DNA from: Nymphalis io
Taxonomy: Eukaryota; Arthropoda; Insecta; Lepidoptera; Nymphalidae
Reading direction: 5' to 3'
NCBI RefSeq assembly: GCF_905147045.1
Contig: NC_065917.1
Location: 2,620,501-2,684,500 of the forward strand
DNA: 64,000 bases
In this document: one piece after another, positions 49,901-58,000 of the stretch
How the letters are laid out: each line of letters begins with the position of its first letter
Numbering within the stretch: the stretch's first letter is position 1
Position numbers and translations under genes: made by a program
Notes under the pieces: model-generated
Told to the model about the DNA's origin: nothing
What the model saw: only the letters and a program-made list of their open reading frames with translations
Database searches by the model: none

Positions 49901-50543
49901 TGCACCACCAACCTTGGGAACTACGATGTTATGTCCCAAGTGCCTGTAATTACACTGGCTCACTCACCCTTCAAACCGGAAAACAACAATACCAAGTACT
50001 GATGTTTTGCGGTAGAATATCTAATGAGTGGGTGGTACCTATCCAGACGAGCTTGCACAAAGCCCTACCACCAGTAAGGTAATACAAATATGTACTGTCT
50101 TTTTTATGTTTTAGGTAGACGGACGGGCAAATGGGCCACCTGATGAGTGGTCACCACCACCCATAGACATTGGCGATGTAAGAAATATTAGCCATTCCTT
50201 ACAAACCCAATACGTCACAACCACGGGGGCGAAGATGTTATGTCCCTTGTACTACAAGCACTTATTCTTCAAACTGGTACGCAACCTTACTAAGTACTGC
50301 GGTTTAGCGGTAGAATATCTGATGTGTGGGTGGTACCTACCATGACGGTTCTGCACAAAGTCCTACCACCTAAATATATACGTATTTACTCACGACCATT
50401 GTAATTTTCATTTCAAGGATCGTCTCTGGCATCGCACGCTGTCAATGGGCCGAGTAAATCGTTTAAGTAACCTGGATATATTATTACTTGAGTTATTATA
50501 TACTGGAAAATGCGAAGAACGATCGATGAATAAAAATATATGA
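36698..50543 (+). CDS. Secreted protein with two astacin-like domains lacking zinc-site residues (pseudoprotease)
   Basis: Nine exons: 36698-36797, 37878-38062, 38678-38765, 39467-39513, 39883-40105, 40500-40672, 48202-48352, 49264-49406, 50418-50543. All junctions are GT/AG with matching phase; 1236 bases, 411 residues. Residues 1-16 form a signal peptide (MSFICVVLLCFKLVSG). Two copies follow of the astacin start (WKNGIVHYAI at ~19; WPLGIVLYGV at ~203). Aligning HExxHxxGxxH, domain 1 has R111, T112, D115, K118, I121. Domain 2 has N292, N293, R296, G299, M302, followed by the well-kept RYDRDNYVIINW. The Met-turn in domain 2 reads YDFDSVSHA, so Met and Tyr are replaced. Domain 1 lacks a clear C-terminal half. 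The protein ends MGRVNRLSNLDILLLELLY, like the astacin C-terminus. AATAAA is at 50546-50551. It cannot act as a normal astacin metalloprotease. The open frame over nine exons argues for a used gene. Intron 6 (7.5 kb) holds an R1 LINE. Confidence 0.85.
37351..37500 (+). mobile_element. Helitron-like 5' end fragment
   Basis: Begins TCTATACTAATATTATAAA, a terminus seen on many lepidopteran rolling-circle elements, then CTTTCACGGCTACATCACTG and ACCGATTTTGATGAAATTTG. The 3' hairpin/CTAG end is not found; the SINE at 37505 follows directly. Confidence 0.5.
37505..37830 (-). repeat. Second tRNA-SINE family
   Basis: ATAAAAATGTCCTCCAGACC to CCACTAGACCAACAAG with minor deletions in the middle. It ends 48 bp before exon 2 of the astacin-like gene. 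Confidence 0.8.
38307..38540 (+). repeat. Third tRNA-derived SINE family
   Basis: Head GCCGGTTGGCGTGTTTGGTA, B box GGTTCGATTCAAATT (decayed), end GATGGCCGTGTGTGAATAAT then (ATT)n. In intron 2 of the astacin-like gene. Confidence 0.8.
39015..39850. repeat. Cluster of worn TATAGAATAG repeat copies
   Basis: A minus start (39015-39065) abuts a plus body (39070-39307, ending CCCTACCACC). Exon 4 of the astacin-like gene (39467-39513) follows, then another mixed-orientation copy at 39560-39845. Confidence 0.6.
40150..40206 (-). mobile_element. Fragment of the (TTGA)n-tailed LINE end
   Basis: TCAATCAATCAACAGCC then GTCCACTGCTGAACATAGGC, the reverse complement of the 3' end at 10650-10705. In intron 5 of the astacin-like gene. 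Confidence 0.75.
41336..42964 (-). pseudogene. LINE ORF2, reverse transcriptase and C-terminal part, internally deleted
   Basis: After the frameshift the sequence reads to VYWWRPELRRLRSGRGG, then joins near 42805-42812, in a new frame, to VLAVSLDISNAFNTLPW. The ~200-residue fingers region expected between them is missing. The rest is good: motif A DISNAFN, motif B GVPQGSVLGPLLW, motif C YTDDT, KSEALVFHG, MKYLGLVLD, and the C-terminal CHHC-type finger CHHCGGGAVDTAEHTRVEC. The enzyme cannot be functional from this copy. Confidence 0.88.
42941..43828 (-). pseudogene. LINE ORF2, endonuclease part
   Basis: AP-like endonuclease that would nick the target DNA. Visible motifs: LQANINHS, VVSEPYF, VAGDFNAKSTAWGS and LSDHRYIRFD, the expected order of catalytic Asn, Glu, Asp and SDH. 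The frame ends in a stop at 42941 after WGPVPTRSS. The true continuation (SDPVLLIDQEADRIDGALS) is in another frame, with the shift near the C5 run at 42965-42969. The ORF2 polyprotein is therefore broken here. Confidence 0.85.
43714..45831 (-). CDS. LINE ORF1 (gag-like, three CCHC zinc knuckles)
   Basis: An open frame of 705 residues from ATG at 45831 (MEFIKNTKNNN); a longer open frame extends to 45930. The N-terminal half is acidic then coiled-coil-like (RLEAANTRLSGQLAELRREV). The C-terminal part has the RNA-binding module MLEVPPGTNEAEKAADALAE and then CFRCLERGHMGAKC, CFRCGQPGHKAREC and CVVCTAAGKPAAHAAC. This order is typical of R1-clade ORF1. It binds the element RNA. ORF1 overlaps ORF2 by about 115 bp, as in R1 relatives. 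No stop or frameshift seen. Confidence 0.9.
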   Translation of the reverse strand: MEFIKNTKNNNGLGDHTDKDNMAVEAGAPIARAETKDTLVSKKLVVRLERLSESDSSATSMVMVSSRDPACRRRKGEKRPRPGPESYSGSESDAGMSEGGFSGSGISKWLKPSPKRGRGRPPTTGEYVGLGRSREELKAAKAKERRYEAEDALAAYSAAAKVATEERAARAEKRQPGATVDVPQTSAALDAAVKEALDVVLQVADRSGNLKGTFVRALKSAAVTIKGAVADLRALTVTEEVARLEAANTRLSGQLAELRREVAEMRQRPVAATEANLQNVMEEALRANREQFSTMLNARLEGLEGRLLPEPRLRPPLAADRRRVAQAAAVAAAGKEAPAASHATEGVEASAAKPAAVRPKRPKRSMAAQEAAARRVAPQSSAEPAATPATWSAVVARNRPKKAEKTGAKPAAAKPTSSGATKKVPVRRKLRPPRTAAITLTLKPGAEEKGWSYEKALALAKSRISLREVGLTAVRFRTAATGARMLEVPPGTNEAEKAADALAEKLREALSPEIVQIHRPTKCVELRVLDLDNSVTVAEAVAAVAEQGGCPTGAIKAGIIARGSSGSGSLWLSCPVSAAKKVVEVGRIRVGWVSARIMLLDPRPLHCFRCLERGHMGAKCDRDVDRSRLCFRCGQPGHKARECSAAVASCVVCTAAGKPAAHAACSKSCQGGKGATQKEKTRKVATKGPVATSPRTEAEPMETTQ
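47071..47833 (+). mobile_element. RTE-like LINE, 5'-truncated reverse transcriptase end
   Basis: One frame from ~47072 reads KRGGLMLNVAKTEYMACGST, FKYLGSVLHESG, RPVLLYGSETW, MLRWMCGVTRLDRIRN, then after one in-frame TGA (47549-47551) LRWFGHISRRP, RPKKRWLDVVRDDM, ending PGKR and a GAA-repeat tail. It is flanked by AACTTGTACAAT (47059-47070) and AACTTGTATAAT (47834-47845). Only the last third of ORF2 is present. Lies in intron 6 of the astacin-like gene. Confidence 0.85.
48561..48852 (-). repeat. Metulj-like SINE
   Basis: ACAGTAACAGCCTCTGAATG through GCCATCTCGGCT, near full length, lacking ~15 bp of the head. In intron 7 of the astacin-like gene. Confidence 0.85.
49453..49645 (+). repeat. Third tRNA-derived SINE family, 3' truncated by another repeat
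   Basis: Head GCCGGTTGGCCTGGTTGGTA, B box GGTTCAATTCCCACC, body to GTCTGGTTTCCATTGTAC, where a TATAGAATAG-family copy begins. Confidence 0.8.
49646..50375. repeat. Three TATAGAATAG repeat copies in a row
   Basis: A minus fragment at 49646-49720, a complete plus copy at 49786-50078, and a diverged plus copy at 50105-50373. In the last intron of the astacin-like gene. Confidence 0.8.
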
Positions 50544-50583
50544 TTAATAAAATTGTTGTTTAAAAACTGTGTTTCATTATTCA

Positions 50584-50884
50584 CAGTAACAGCCTATTAA
50601 TGTCCCACTGCTGGGCTAAGGCCTCCTCTCTATTTTTAGGAGAAGGTTTGGAGCTTATTCCACCACGCTGCTGCAATGCGGGTTGATAGAATACACATGT
50701 GGCAGAATTTCAATGAAATTAGACACATTCAGGTTTCCTCACGATGTTTTCCTTCACCGTCAAGCACGAGATGAATTATAAACACAAATTAAGCACATGA
50801 AACATCAGTGGTGCTTGCCCGGGTTTGAACCCACGAACATCGGTTAAGATTCACGCGTTCTTACCCCTAGGCCATCTCGGCTCT
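50584..50884 (-). repeat. Metulj-like SINE
   Basis: CACAGTAACAGCCTATTAAT through GGCCATCTCGGCT; full length. It starts ~35 bp after the poly(A) signal of the astacin-like gene. Confidence 0.85.
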
Positions 50885-51094
50885 CGGTTCATTACTCAAC
50901 TTATACCTATACTGTAATCCAATCGAAGGACAATAAGTAAAAAAACCTTAGATTCGTATATAACATACGATTTGTTAAAAGGTAATAATTATGATTATAT
51001 ATAATACAAATTTAATTTAACTTCCAAAATTCCGATAACTTTGTAGACGTAAAAAATTGGGGTTTTTGCGAATCCATAATAAATACAGTACACT

Positions 51095-51298
51095 CTTTTT
51101 TTTAAAACGCGTTACGCGTTTCCCCCACGGGAACAGTGGGGGGTAAGTGGGGCTCGCCGGTGTCCAAGGCGCCAAGTGTGACCCGAACATCGGAATACCC
51201 ACTAAAAAACCAGCAGTACCCTTTCCGTCTTAACGTGGAACGCCACGGGATCGCATAAAACGGAACGGTAGCATGCGCAAATGCTACCGTGACACTGA
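51095..51298 (-). mobile_element. 3'-end fragment of the second R1-like LINE
   Basis: Same 3' UTR blocks, T8 tail, flanked by AATACAGTACAC and AATACTGTACAC, a probable target duplication with one change. It has a small local rearrangement near 51257-51280, where GCATGCG and GCTACCG are partly duplicated. Confidence 0.8.
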
Positions 51299-51794
51299 AA
51301 ATACTGTACACCCTATTCCATTCGGAGTTGGTATAAAGTTAAACAAACCGTAGAATTACAAATTGCATACAATTTTATAGTTATTCTGTTGTATTACGCG
51401 CTATAAACAGTTCTTGATTAATTTACCTTTATTTATAATACAACACTATTCCACTTAACTAGTTATAAACACATTAATTTAACTGTCAAAGTTCCGATTA
51501 CAAATTCGCGGTCATTGAAAACGCCATTTTCTCGCGAATCCATAGTGAATATCATAGATTATTCGAGGTCTCGACCAATGACATCGTGTCAATTGATATC
51601 TTTGACCAATGATATTGGTGTCAAAGTTGTTTATTTTGGTTTATTCTCTCGACCAATGATATCGCGTCAATTCAATATCAATGCCATTATTTAACGCTTC
51701 TATAAATAATTTTCTTAAAGTACTCAACCGATCATAATGATAATTTACAAATACGTGCAGAAAACTACATATTTTACCTATCATACATAATAAT

Positions 51795-52185
51795 TATTCA
51801 ATCAACAGCCAATCGTTGTCCACTGCTGAACACAGGCCTCTCCCAAGGTGCGCCAAAGCTCCCTGTCCTCCGCCTTCCGCATCCAGTTGGTGCCCGCCAC
51901 CTTCTTAAGGTCGTCGGTTCACCTGGCTGGAGGGCAAAAGCGGGCTTGCCGGCAACTGGGGCCTTTTTTTGGGCGCATCTGCCATTTAGGAGGGTTTGCC
52001 CATACTCGCCGTGCTGGGCAGGCGTGTTGGCGAGCGCAGTAGGGGGGTGAGATGTTTATGGGGGGGGGGGGACGCTGCTGCCCATCCCCCCTTTTCCCCG
52101 TCCCTCAGTCGCCTCTTATGAAACCCACGGGATGAGATTGGGGGAGTACTATTCTAAGCCGGTACTCCACGGCGGATATTACAGA
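51795..52185 (-). mobile_element. (TTGA)n-tailed LINE end followed by GC-rich LINE-like debris
   Basis: 51795-51935 is the reverse complement of the 10555 element (TCAACAGCCAATCGTTGTCC, CGCATCCAGTTGGTGCCCGC). The GC-rich part to 52185 (G10 run, CCCACGGGATGAGA, AAGCCGGTACTCCACGG) looks like a 3' UTR of another LINE, not identified. Confidence 0.6.
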
Positions 52186-53557
52186 TTAAATATTAGCCTT
52201 TTCTTTAGAAGTAAAGAAATAAGATTTTTTTTTCTCTTATATATAATTATATATTGTGTTTACAGCAAATTTACAAGGCGTTGATTATAAAGCAACAATT
52301 AAAAGGATATCGTTTGACTAAATCATCGTTATATTTTTTTATGGTTTGTACTTATTTTGTATGTTTTTGATTTGAATCCTTATTGAATAGTAAGTTTTTA
52401 ATATAATTAAGCCATGACTAGCGCACAGATAATATTTTTTTTATATATTTGGCGGGTGGGCAAATGACTACTCCACCTGATGGTAAGTGGAAGTAGAGTC
52501 CGCTGCTCCCGTTTTGCCGTTCCGCAAGCCTCTTCACGCCTCGTTTGCAGGAACCCGGGTTGTAGGAGGGCTTTAAATTATGAAGAAATAAAAATAAGAT
52601 ATCGTTCATAAGTTTATTTAAGTATTTCCACTGTATAACCGTCTATAAACATATAATGAGATAATAACTACACTAATTTACAACATTTACATACAAAATG
52701 CCACTTTTTATTTCATAATAATAAATTACATTGAACAGACTACCAAAAGACAATTTTCAAAAAAAAAAAAAAACAAATATAACATAAGTAAGAGATAGAC
52801 AATCACTCTATGATAAAAAAGCGATTGTTAGATAGGAGACAAATATAATTTTCTTAATGTATCGTCTGATTTCAATATAAAGATTACTCCGAAGACATTT
52901 TCCGAGGTCGAATATGTGTTTTTTATTTAAATATTAATACAAAATATTATATAACAGTCCGACTAAGAACTTTTCATAATATATTACACTTGTATATTTA
53001 TATAACACAACACTATTACACTTAACTACTTATAAACACTTTGATTTCTATATTCATGATAACAATATTTGAAACGATATTTTTTCCACGAATACACAAT
53101 GATTACCACAGATTATCTAAGCGACTATGACGTTGTTTGAATTCAAGATCATATAAATATATTAATATCGATAGGAAATAATTTATTACTACTACGAGAA
53201 AGACATTCTTCTCTCCTTGTATAATACATTATTATGGATATACTTCAATAGTTTAGTGATTATTTAGTGTTGTCTTCTTCTTTCGTATATCAAATCAATT
53301 ATGATAGAAAGAGAGAAAGCACGTGAAAAACATGTTTTTATATCATTATTAATACATTTATTTACAATAAATAAGTAATTTAAAGTAGAAAATTAAGCGT
53401 TTCAAGGCTATATATATTTTAACATAATATCTAAGTGAGTTGACATTGCAAGTTATGACGTCATAAATATGGCGCATATTAGCCATATTGTTGACTTAAA
53501 ATAAAACCACATTCTTGTTTTGTTTCTGTAATGTAAAATGTAAGCGACTTTCTCAGA
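52186..53557. other. AT-rich intergenic DNA, no gene seen
   Basis: Apart from the CR1-like scrap at 52430 and a copy of the 17.7 kb repeat near 52960-53045, nothing was recognised. 53880-54530 is likewise without a gene, with a C10 run near 54289. Confidence 0.6.
52430..52572 (-). mobile_element. Short 3' fragment of the CR1-like LINE
   Basis: Reads GGCGGGTGGGCAAATGACTA, CCACCTGATGGTAAGTGG, CTTCACGCCTCGTTTGCAGG, the same 3' end as at 4530-4690, with a T run at its left end. Confidence 0.75.
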
Positions 53558-53565
53558 AACTACAC

Positions 53566-53869
53566 CAGTGGCGTAGCTATCGTAGGGCCAGGTGGTGCAG
53601 TGCACCAGGGATCTGGAGCTCAGGGGGGCCTCTAATTTCAGCTTTGAAAAGAGAGCAACATAAAAGAAAAAAAAATCTTTTTTTCTTGACCCCTCATAGA
53701 AACGTGTGGATTTAGCCTACTAGGGATAAGTTGAACTCACTGTTTCCTATTCTTGTTCATATCTATAATTTTGAAGGCCAATATAAGTTCAAGCTACGCG
53801 GAAAGAGGGGATGAGGGCCCGATTCATTTCTTATTCACCGGGGCTCTTGGTCACCTAGCTACGCCACTG
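53566..53869. mobile_element. hAT-type MITE with perfect 8 bp target duplication
   Basis: A 304 bp element with terminal inverted repeats CAGTGGCGTAGCTA and TAGCTACGCCACTG. It is flanked on both sides by AACTACAC (53558-53565 and 53870-53877). Terminal CAGTG and an 8 bp duplication are hAT signatures. No transposase is encoded, so it was moved in trans. Confidence 0.95.
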
Positions 53870-54682
53870 AACTACACAAATGTTTTTTATAATTATAACA
53901 CTTGGTTAATTTATATACGTACACTAGCTACCCGCCCTGACTTCGCACTGGTGGAATAAGGGTCTAAATAAAACGTTAATATGGTTTACATATTCTCGTA
54001 TTTCAGTAAATTTTCACCAAACCTTAATGAATTGTACACTAAGACTCATGAATCACTCCTTCTATTACTGAGAACCGTATGAAAATCCGAAGTGTAATTT
54101 TGAGGAGATGGGATGCTTTATGATATTTTGTAAGGGATGGTTTTAATTTAATAATAATATGAGCTAAAGTCTGTCTGGTTGATACGCTAATCTCACGACC
54201 AACAAATCTAGTACATTATTTTTACGTTAGAAAACACATTTATTGTGAAAGGGCTATATAACAATTGTAATCTATTAACAAAAAGACCCCCCCCCCCATC
54301 TATGTAATCACACGGAATAGCTAATAACATTAATATTAAATTATTATGTCTCTTATATATATAAGTTACCCTGAAAACTGCTACTTACTACTCATATATA
54401 TTAATTTATAAATTCATGTGTTGCTCGGCAAAGAAAAATTCGACCTTAATAATATATTGTCAAATCAATTCACATTGGAGCAAAAGAGATAGACAGACCC
54501 ATCTGTTGACCTACAATGTCATCATCACTTTTGAAATTGATGCTCTAAGAAATATTAACCCATGCACACTAACGCTCAACCAACTTTGAGAACTAAGATG
54601 TATGTCCCGTAACACAACAATAATATTGCTATTTCGTGGTAGAATATTTGATGAATGGGTATCTACCCTGGGCTTGAAGTAG

Positions 54683-54975
54683 TACAGTAACAGCCTGTTA
54701 ATGTCCCACAGCTGGGCTACCTATTTTGAGGAGAAGGTTTGGAGCTTATTCCACCACGCTGCTCCAATGTGGGTTGGTAGAATACACATGTGGCAGAATT
54801 TCAATTAAATTAGACACATGCAGGTTTGCTCAAGATGTTTTCCTTCACTATCAAGCACGAGATGAATTATAAACACAAATTAAGCACATGGATATTCAGT
54901 GACGCTTGCCCAGGTTTGAATCCACGATCATCGGTTAAGATTCAAGCGTTCTAATCACTAGGCCATCTCGACACA
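54683..54975 (-). repeat. Metulj-like SINE
   Basis: TACAGTAACAGCCTGTTAAT through GGCCATCTCGACAC. Missing ~15 bp of the AGGCCTCCTCTCC block. It ends ~35 bp from the stop of the 885-residue gene. Confidence 0.85.
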
Positions 54976-55010
54976 AAGCCAAAATATACAACATCCAGAC
55001 CACATTAACA

Positions 55011-58000
55011 TTACTCAACACTTTCATGTACATTCAAATGTTCAATCATTTCCTTTTTAGTATTAACATTCAAACCGCACACATCACAGTAGTATTCGTT
55101 CAATTTCCTCTTCAATGTCTTCCGTAGACAGTAATTACATTTTTCAGAGTCAAATATGGACGAACAGACAAAGCAATATTTAACATTATCACTCTCCGAT
55201 ATCGTTATTGCTCTATTCGCCCGATGAAATTTTTCTTTACATTTATAATCACGCTTCTCTTTAGTTAATTCCTTTACAAGTTTCAATTTTAGAGTCGGAA
55301 CTCTTTTGCAATGTTTGTAGTACGAATTGATTCTTCCGTCTGTTTTGTCTATATCTTTTACCTTATCTATATTTTCGTTTGTTTTTTTACTCGTTTCGTC
55401 CATCTCTTTTAATAACGTAGCACTATTAATTATTTTATAAACAGTTACCAATTCATAATCTTTTCTATGATCACTTTTTTTTTTATTTTTATCTGCATTA
55501 ACTTTATCTAATTTGATTTTTTTAACTGTTTCTTCGTTATCTATGTCATGTTTGCCATTAGTTTTATTTAAATCATCATGTTGTTCATCAAGCTTTAATT
55601 CATTGAGTTGACTAGGTTCACTATTTATTGTGTTATCATTACTCATTACTCGTTCGTCGTTATCATCATCAAATATCTCTCGTTTGTCATCATCATTATC
55701 TATTTCTCGTTTTTCATTATCATTATCTATTTCTCGTTTTTCATTATCATTATCTACTTCGCGTTTGTCATTATCATTATCTATTTCTCGTTTTTCATTA
55801 TCATTATCTACTTCTCGTTTGTCATTATCATTATCTATTTCTCGTTTTTCATTATCATTATCTACTTCTCGTTTGTCATTATCATCATCTGTTTCTAGTT
55901 TGTCGTCATGATCGTCATCAAGCAAGCTCATATCTAAATATTCTTCCGACATATTTTTGTCACTGATATTAGATTCAATCGATACTCTTCTTGTTAGATC
56001 GTCATCAACATCTTTGCTTTCAACTAAATTTGTCACCTTTATAGTTTTTTCGATTGGAATTTCTAGATTTTCCAAATGTCTTAATATTTCATCGTCTCTG
56101 AATTCATTTAAATCTTCATCCGCGCATTCGGAATTTGTTTTATCTTTTACATCATTACTAATATCATTCACTTCTTCATCTTCATCAAATTCTATTAAAT
56201 CTTCATCCGCGAATTCTGAATGCATTTTATCTTTTAGTTCTTTACATATTTCATTTACTTCTTCCTCTTCAAAATGTATTAAATCTTCATCCGTGCATTC
56301 GGAATTTATTTTATCTTTTTCATCACTAATATCTTTTACTTCTTTCCTTATATCTTTTACTTCTTCGTCTTCAAAATCAATTAAATCTGCATCTGCGCAT
56401 TCGGAATTTGTTTTATCTTTTACTTCATCAATAATATCTTTTACTTCAGAGTCTCTAAAATGAATTAAATCTTTATCCATGCAGTCTGATTGCCTTTTAT
56501 CCTTTACTTCTTTACTTATATCTTTTACTTTTTCGTCTTCAAAATCAATTAAATCTGCATCCGCGCATTCGGAATTCATTTTATGTTTTACTTCATTACT
56601 AATATTTTTTCCATCTGCGTCTCTAAGATCAATTAATCCTTCATCCGCGTATTCTGGATGATTTTTATCGTTTGCTTCTTCAATGATTTCTTTTACATCT
56701 TCAAGTTCTACGGCTTCTTTTGGTTTATCATTTGAGCGATCATTTTTAATCACATTTGTTGAATCAGATTCATTTTTATTCGATTTAATTTCATGAATAT
56801 TAGGCTTTAAGCCTTTATTTTTAATTATACCTAACAGTGTTTCTAATTTACAGCGTTTATTTATGAACATTTTATCTCGACTCTCTATATTTATATCTAA
56901 AGTTTCCGGTATGTTTGTTTGGTTGTCGTTGCTATTCATTTCGTGTTTGTCTTCTTGATATCTTTTGCGTTCTATATCTTTCTTTTCCTCTTCTTTTATT
57001 TGATTTTTGACACTTATATTATCTGCTGGACGGTCTTGAGAGAACAGTGCTTCTGTAAAGAATATTACGATTAATGTTTTTGCGTTATCAAAGAGAATAT
57101 TGTTGGTTGCCTGGAAGAGATCGCTATGTAGCGATAAGGTCGCCAAAATTGTATGCTACTTTCGTTTAGACTGTACCCATGTTTTGTATTTTTTTTTCTC
57201 TTTGTGGTGTACAATATAGTATAAAGTAAAGTAATGTAAGTGATGACCTCTAGATCGGCCATAGTGCACAGTCTGAAGGGAGACTAGCCAGCGCGGGACA
57301 TATTATAGTGTATGAGTGCACTTTCTAATCCTTCATTCTTGTAACCTGTGGGGCAAGGAAGTGAAAACAGTTCCAATTTCCAGACTTCAACTTAATGGCC
57401 CAAACCGGGGTCAGAAACTCGATTAAAAAAAAATTGATCGGATAATTAAAAAAAAATACCAGGTCCGACTATAGCTAAAAACCATCCAGGTCACACCGTA
57501 ATTACCAAAAACAAATTTCATCAAAATCATCACATGAAAATTCAGTAGTGAAACTGCTTTGGACCCGCAGTTTTCAGTTAAGATTGACATATTCTAGTGA
57601 CACTGACTTAACTAGTGGCAAGTGGTAGCTGGTACTATCAGCTTACCGACAGCTGTTACTGAGAATTTAATAACAGAACAAACAATTATACTATCATTGA
57701 TTTTGTCAATCACCTTGATTCAAGCAGACCGGGATTTGCCTTAACTAGTCCTTAACAGACTAATGAAAAATGTAGGTGGAGTGAGTTCCACACCTCCTCA
57801 AGAGAAGCCAGTCTGTATTAACTAATAAAAAAATCCAATCCTATTGACTTTAGCTTGGCTCTAGTTGAGATTAGCTAACATTTTTTAATTCTAACTAACT
57901 GTTTAAATGAAATAAATATGATAAAAGTGAAACAAAGCTCGCTTACCTTCAATATATCCATCAGGAGGTTCCTCCCACCACACCGGACTTGGGCATGTCA

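Noticed and set aside
55608..56661. Long plus-strand ORFs opposite the 885-residue gene (Ser/Ile/Phe- or His/Tyr-rich)
   Set aside because: They are the antisense shadow of in-frame coding repeats; unit lengths divisible by three keep every frame open.
57053..57146. N-terminal extension MATLSLHSDLFQ... of the large minus-strand ORF
   Set aside because: A TTTACAG acceptor precedes 57052 and phase fits exon 2 exactly; the extension is read-through into intron.
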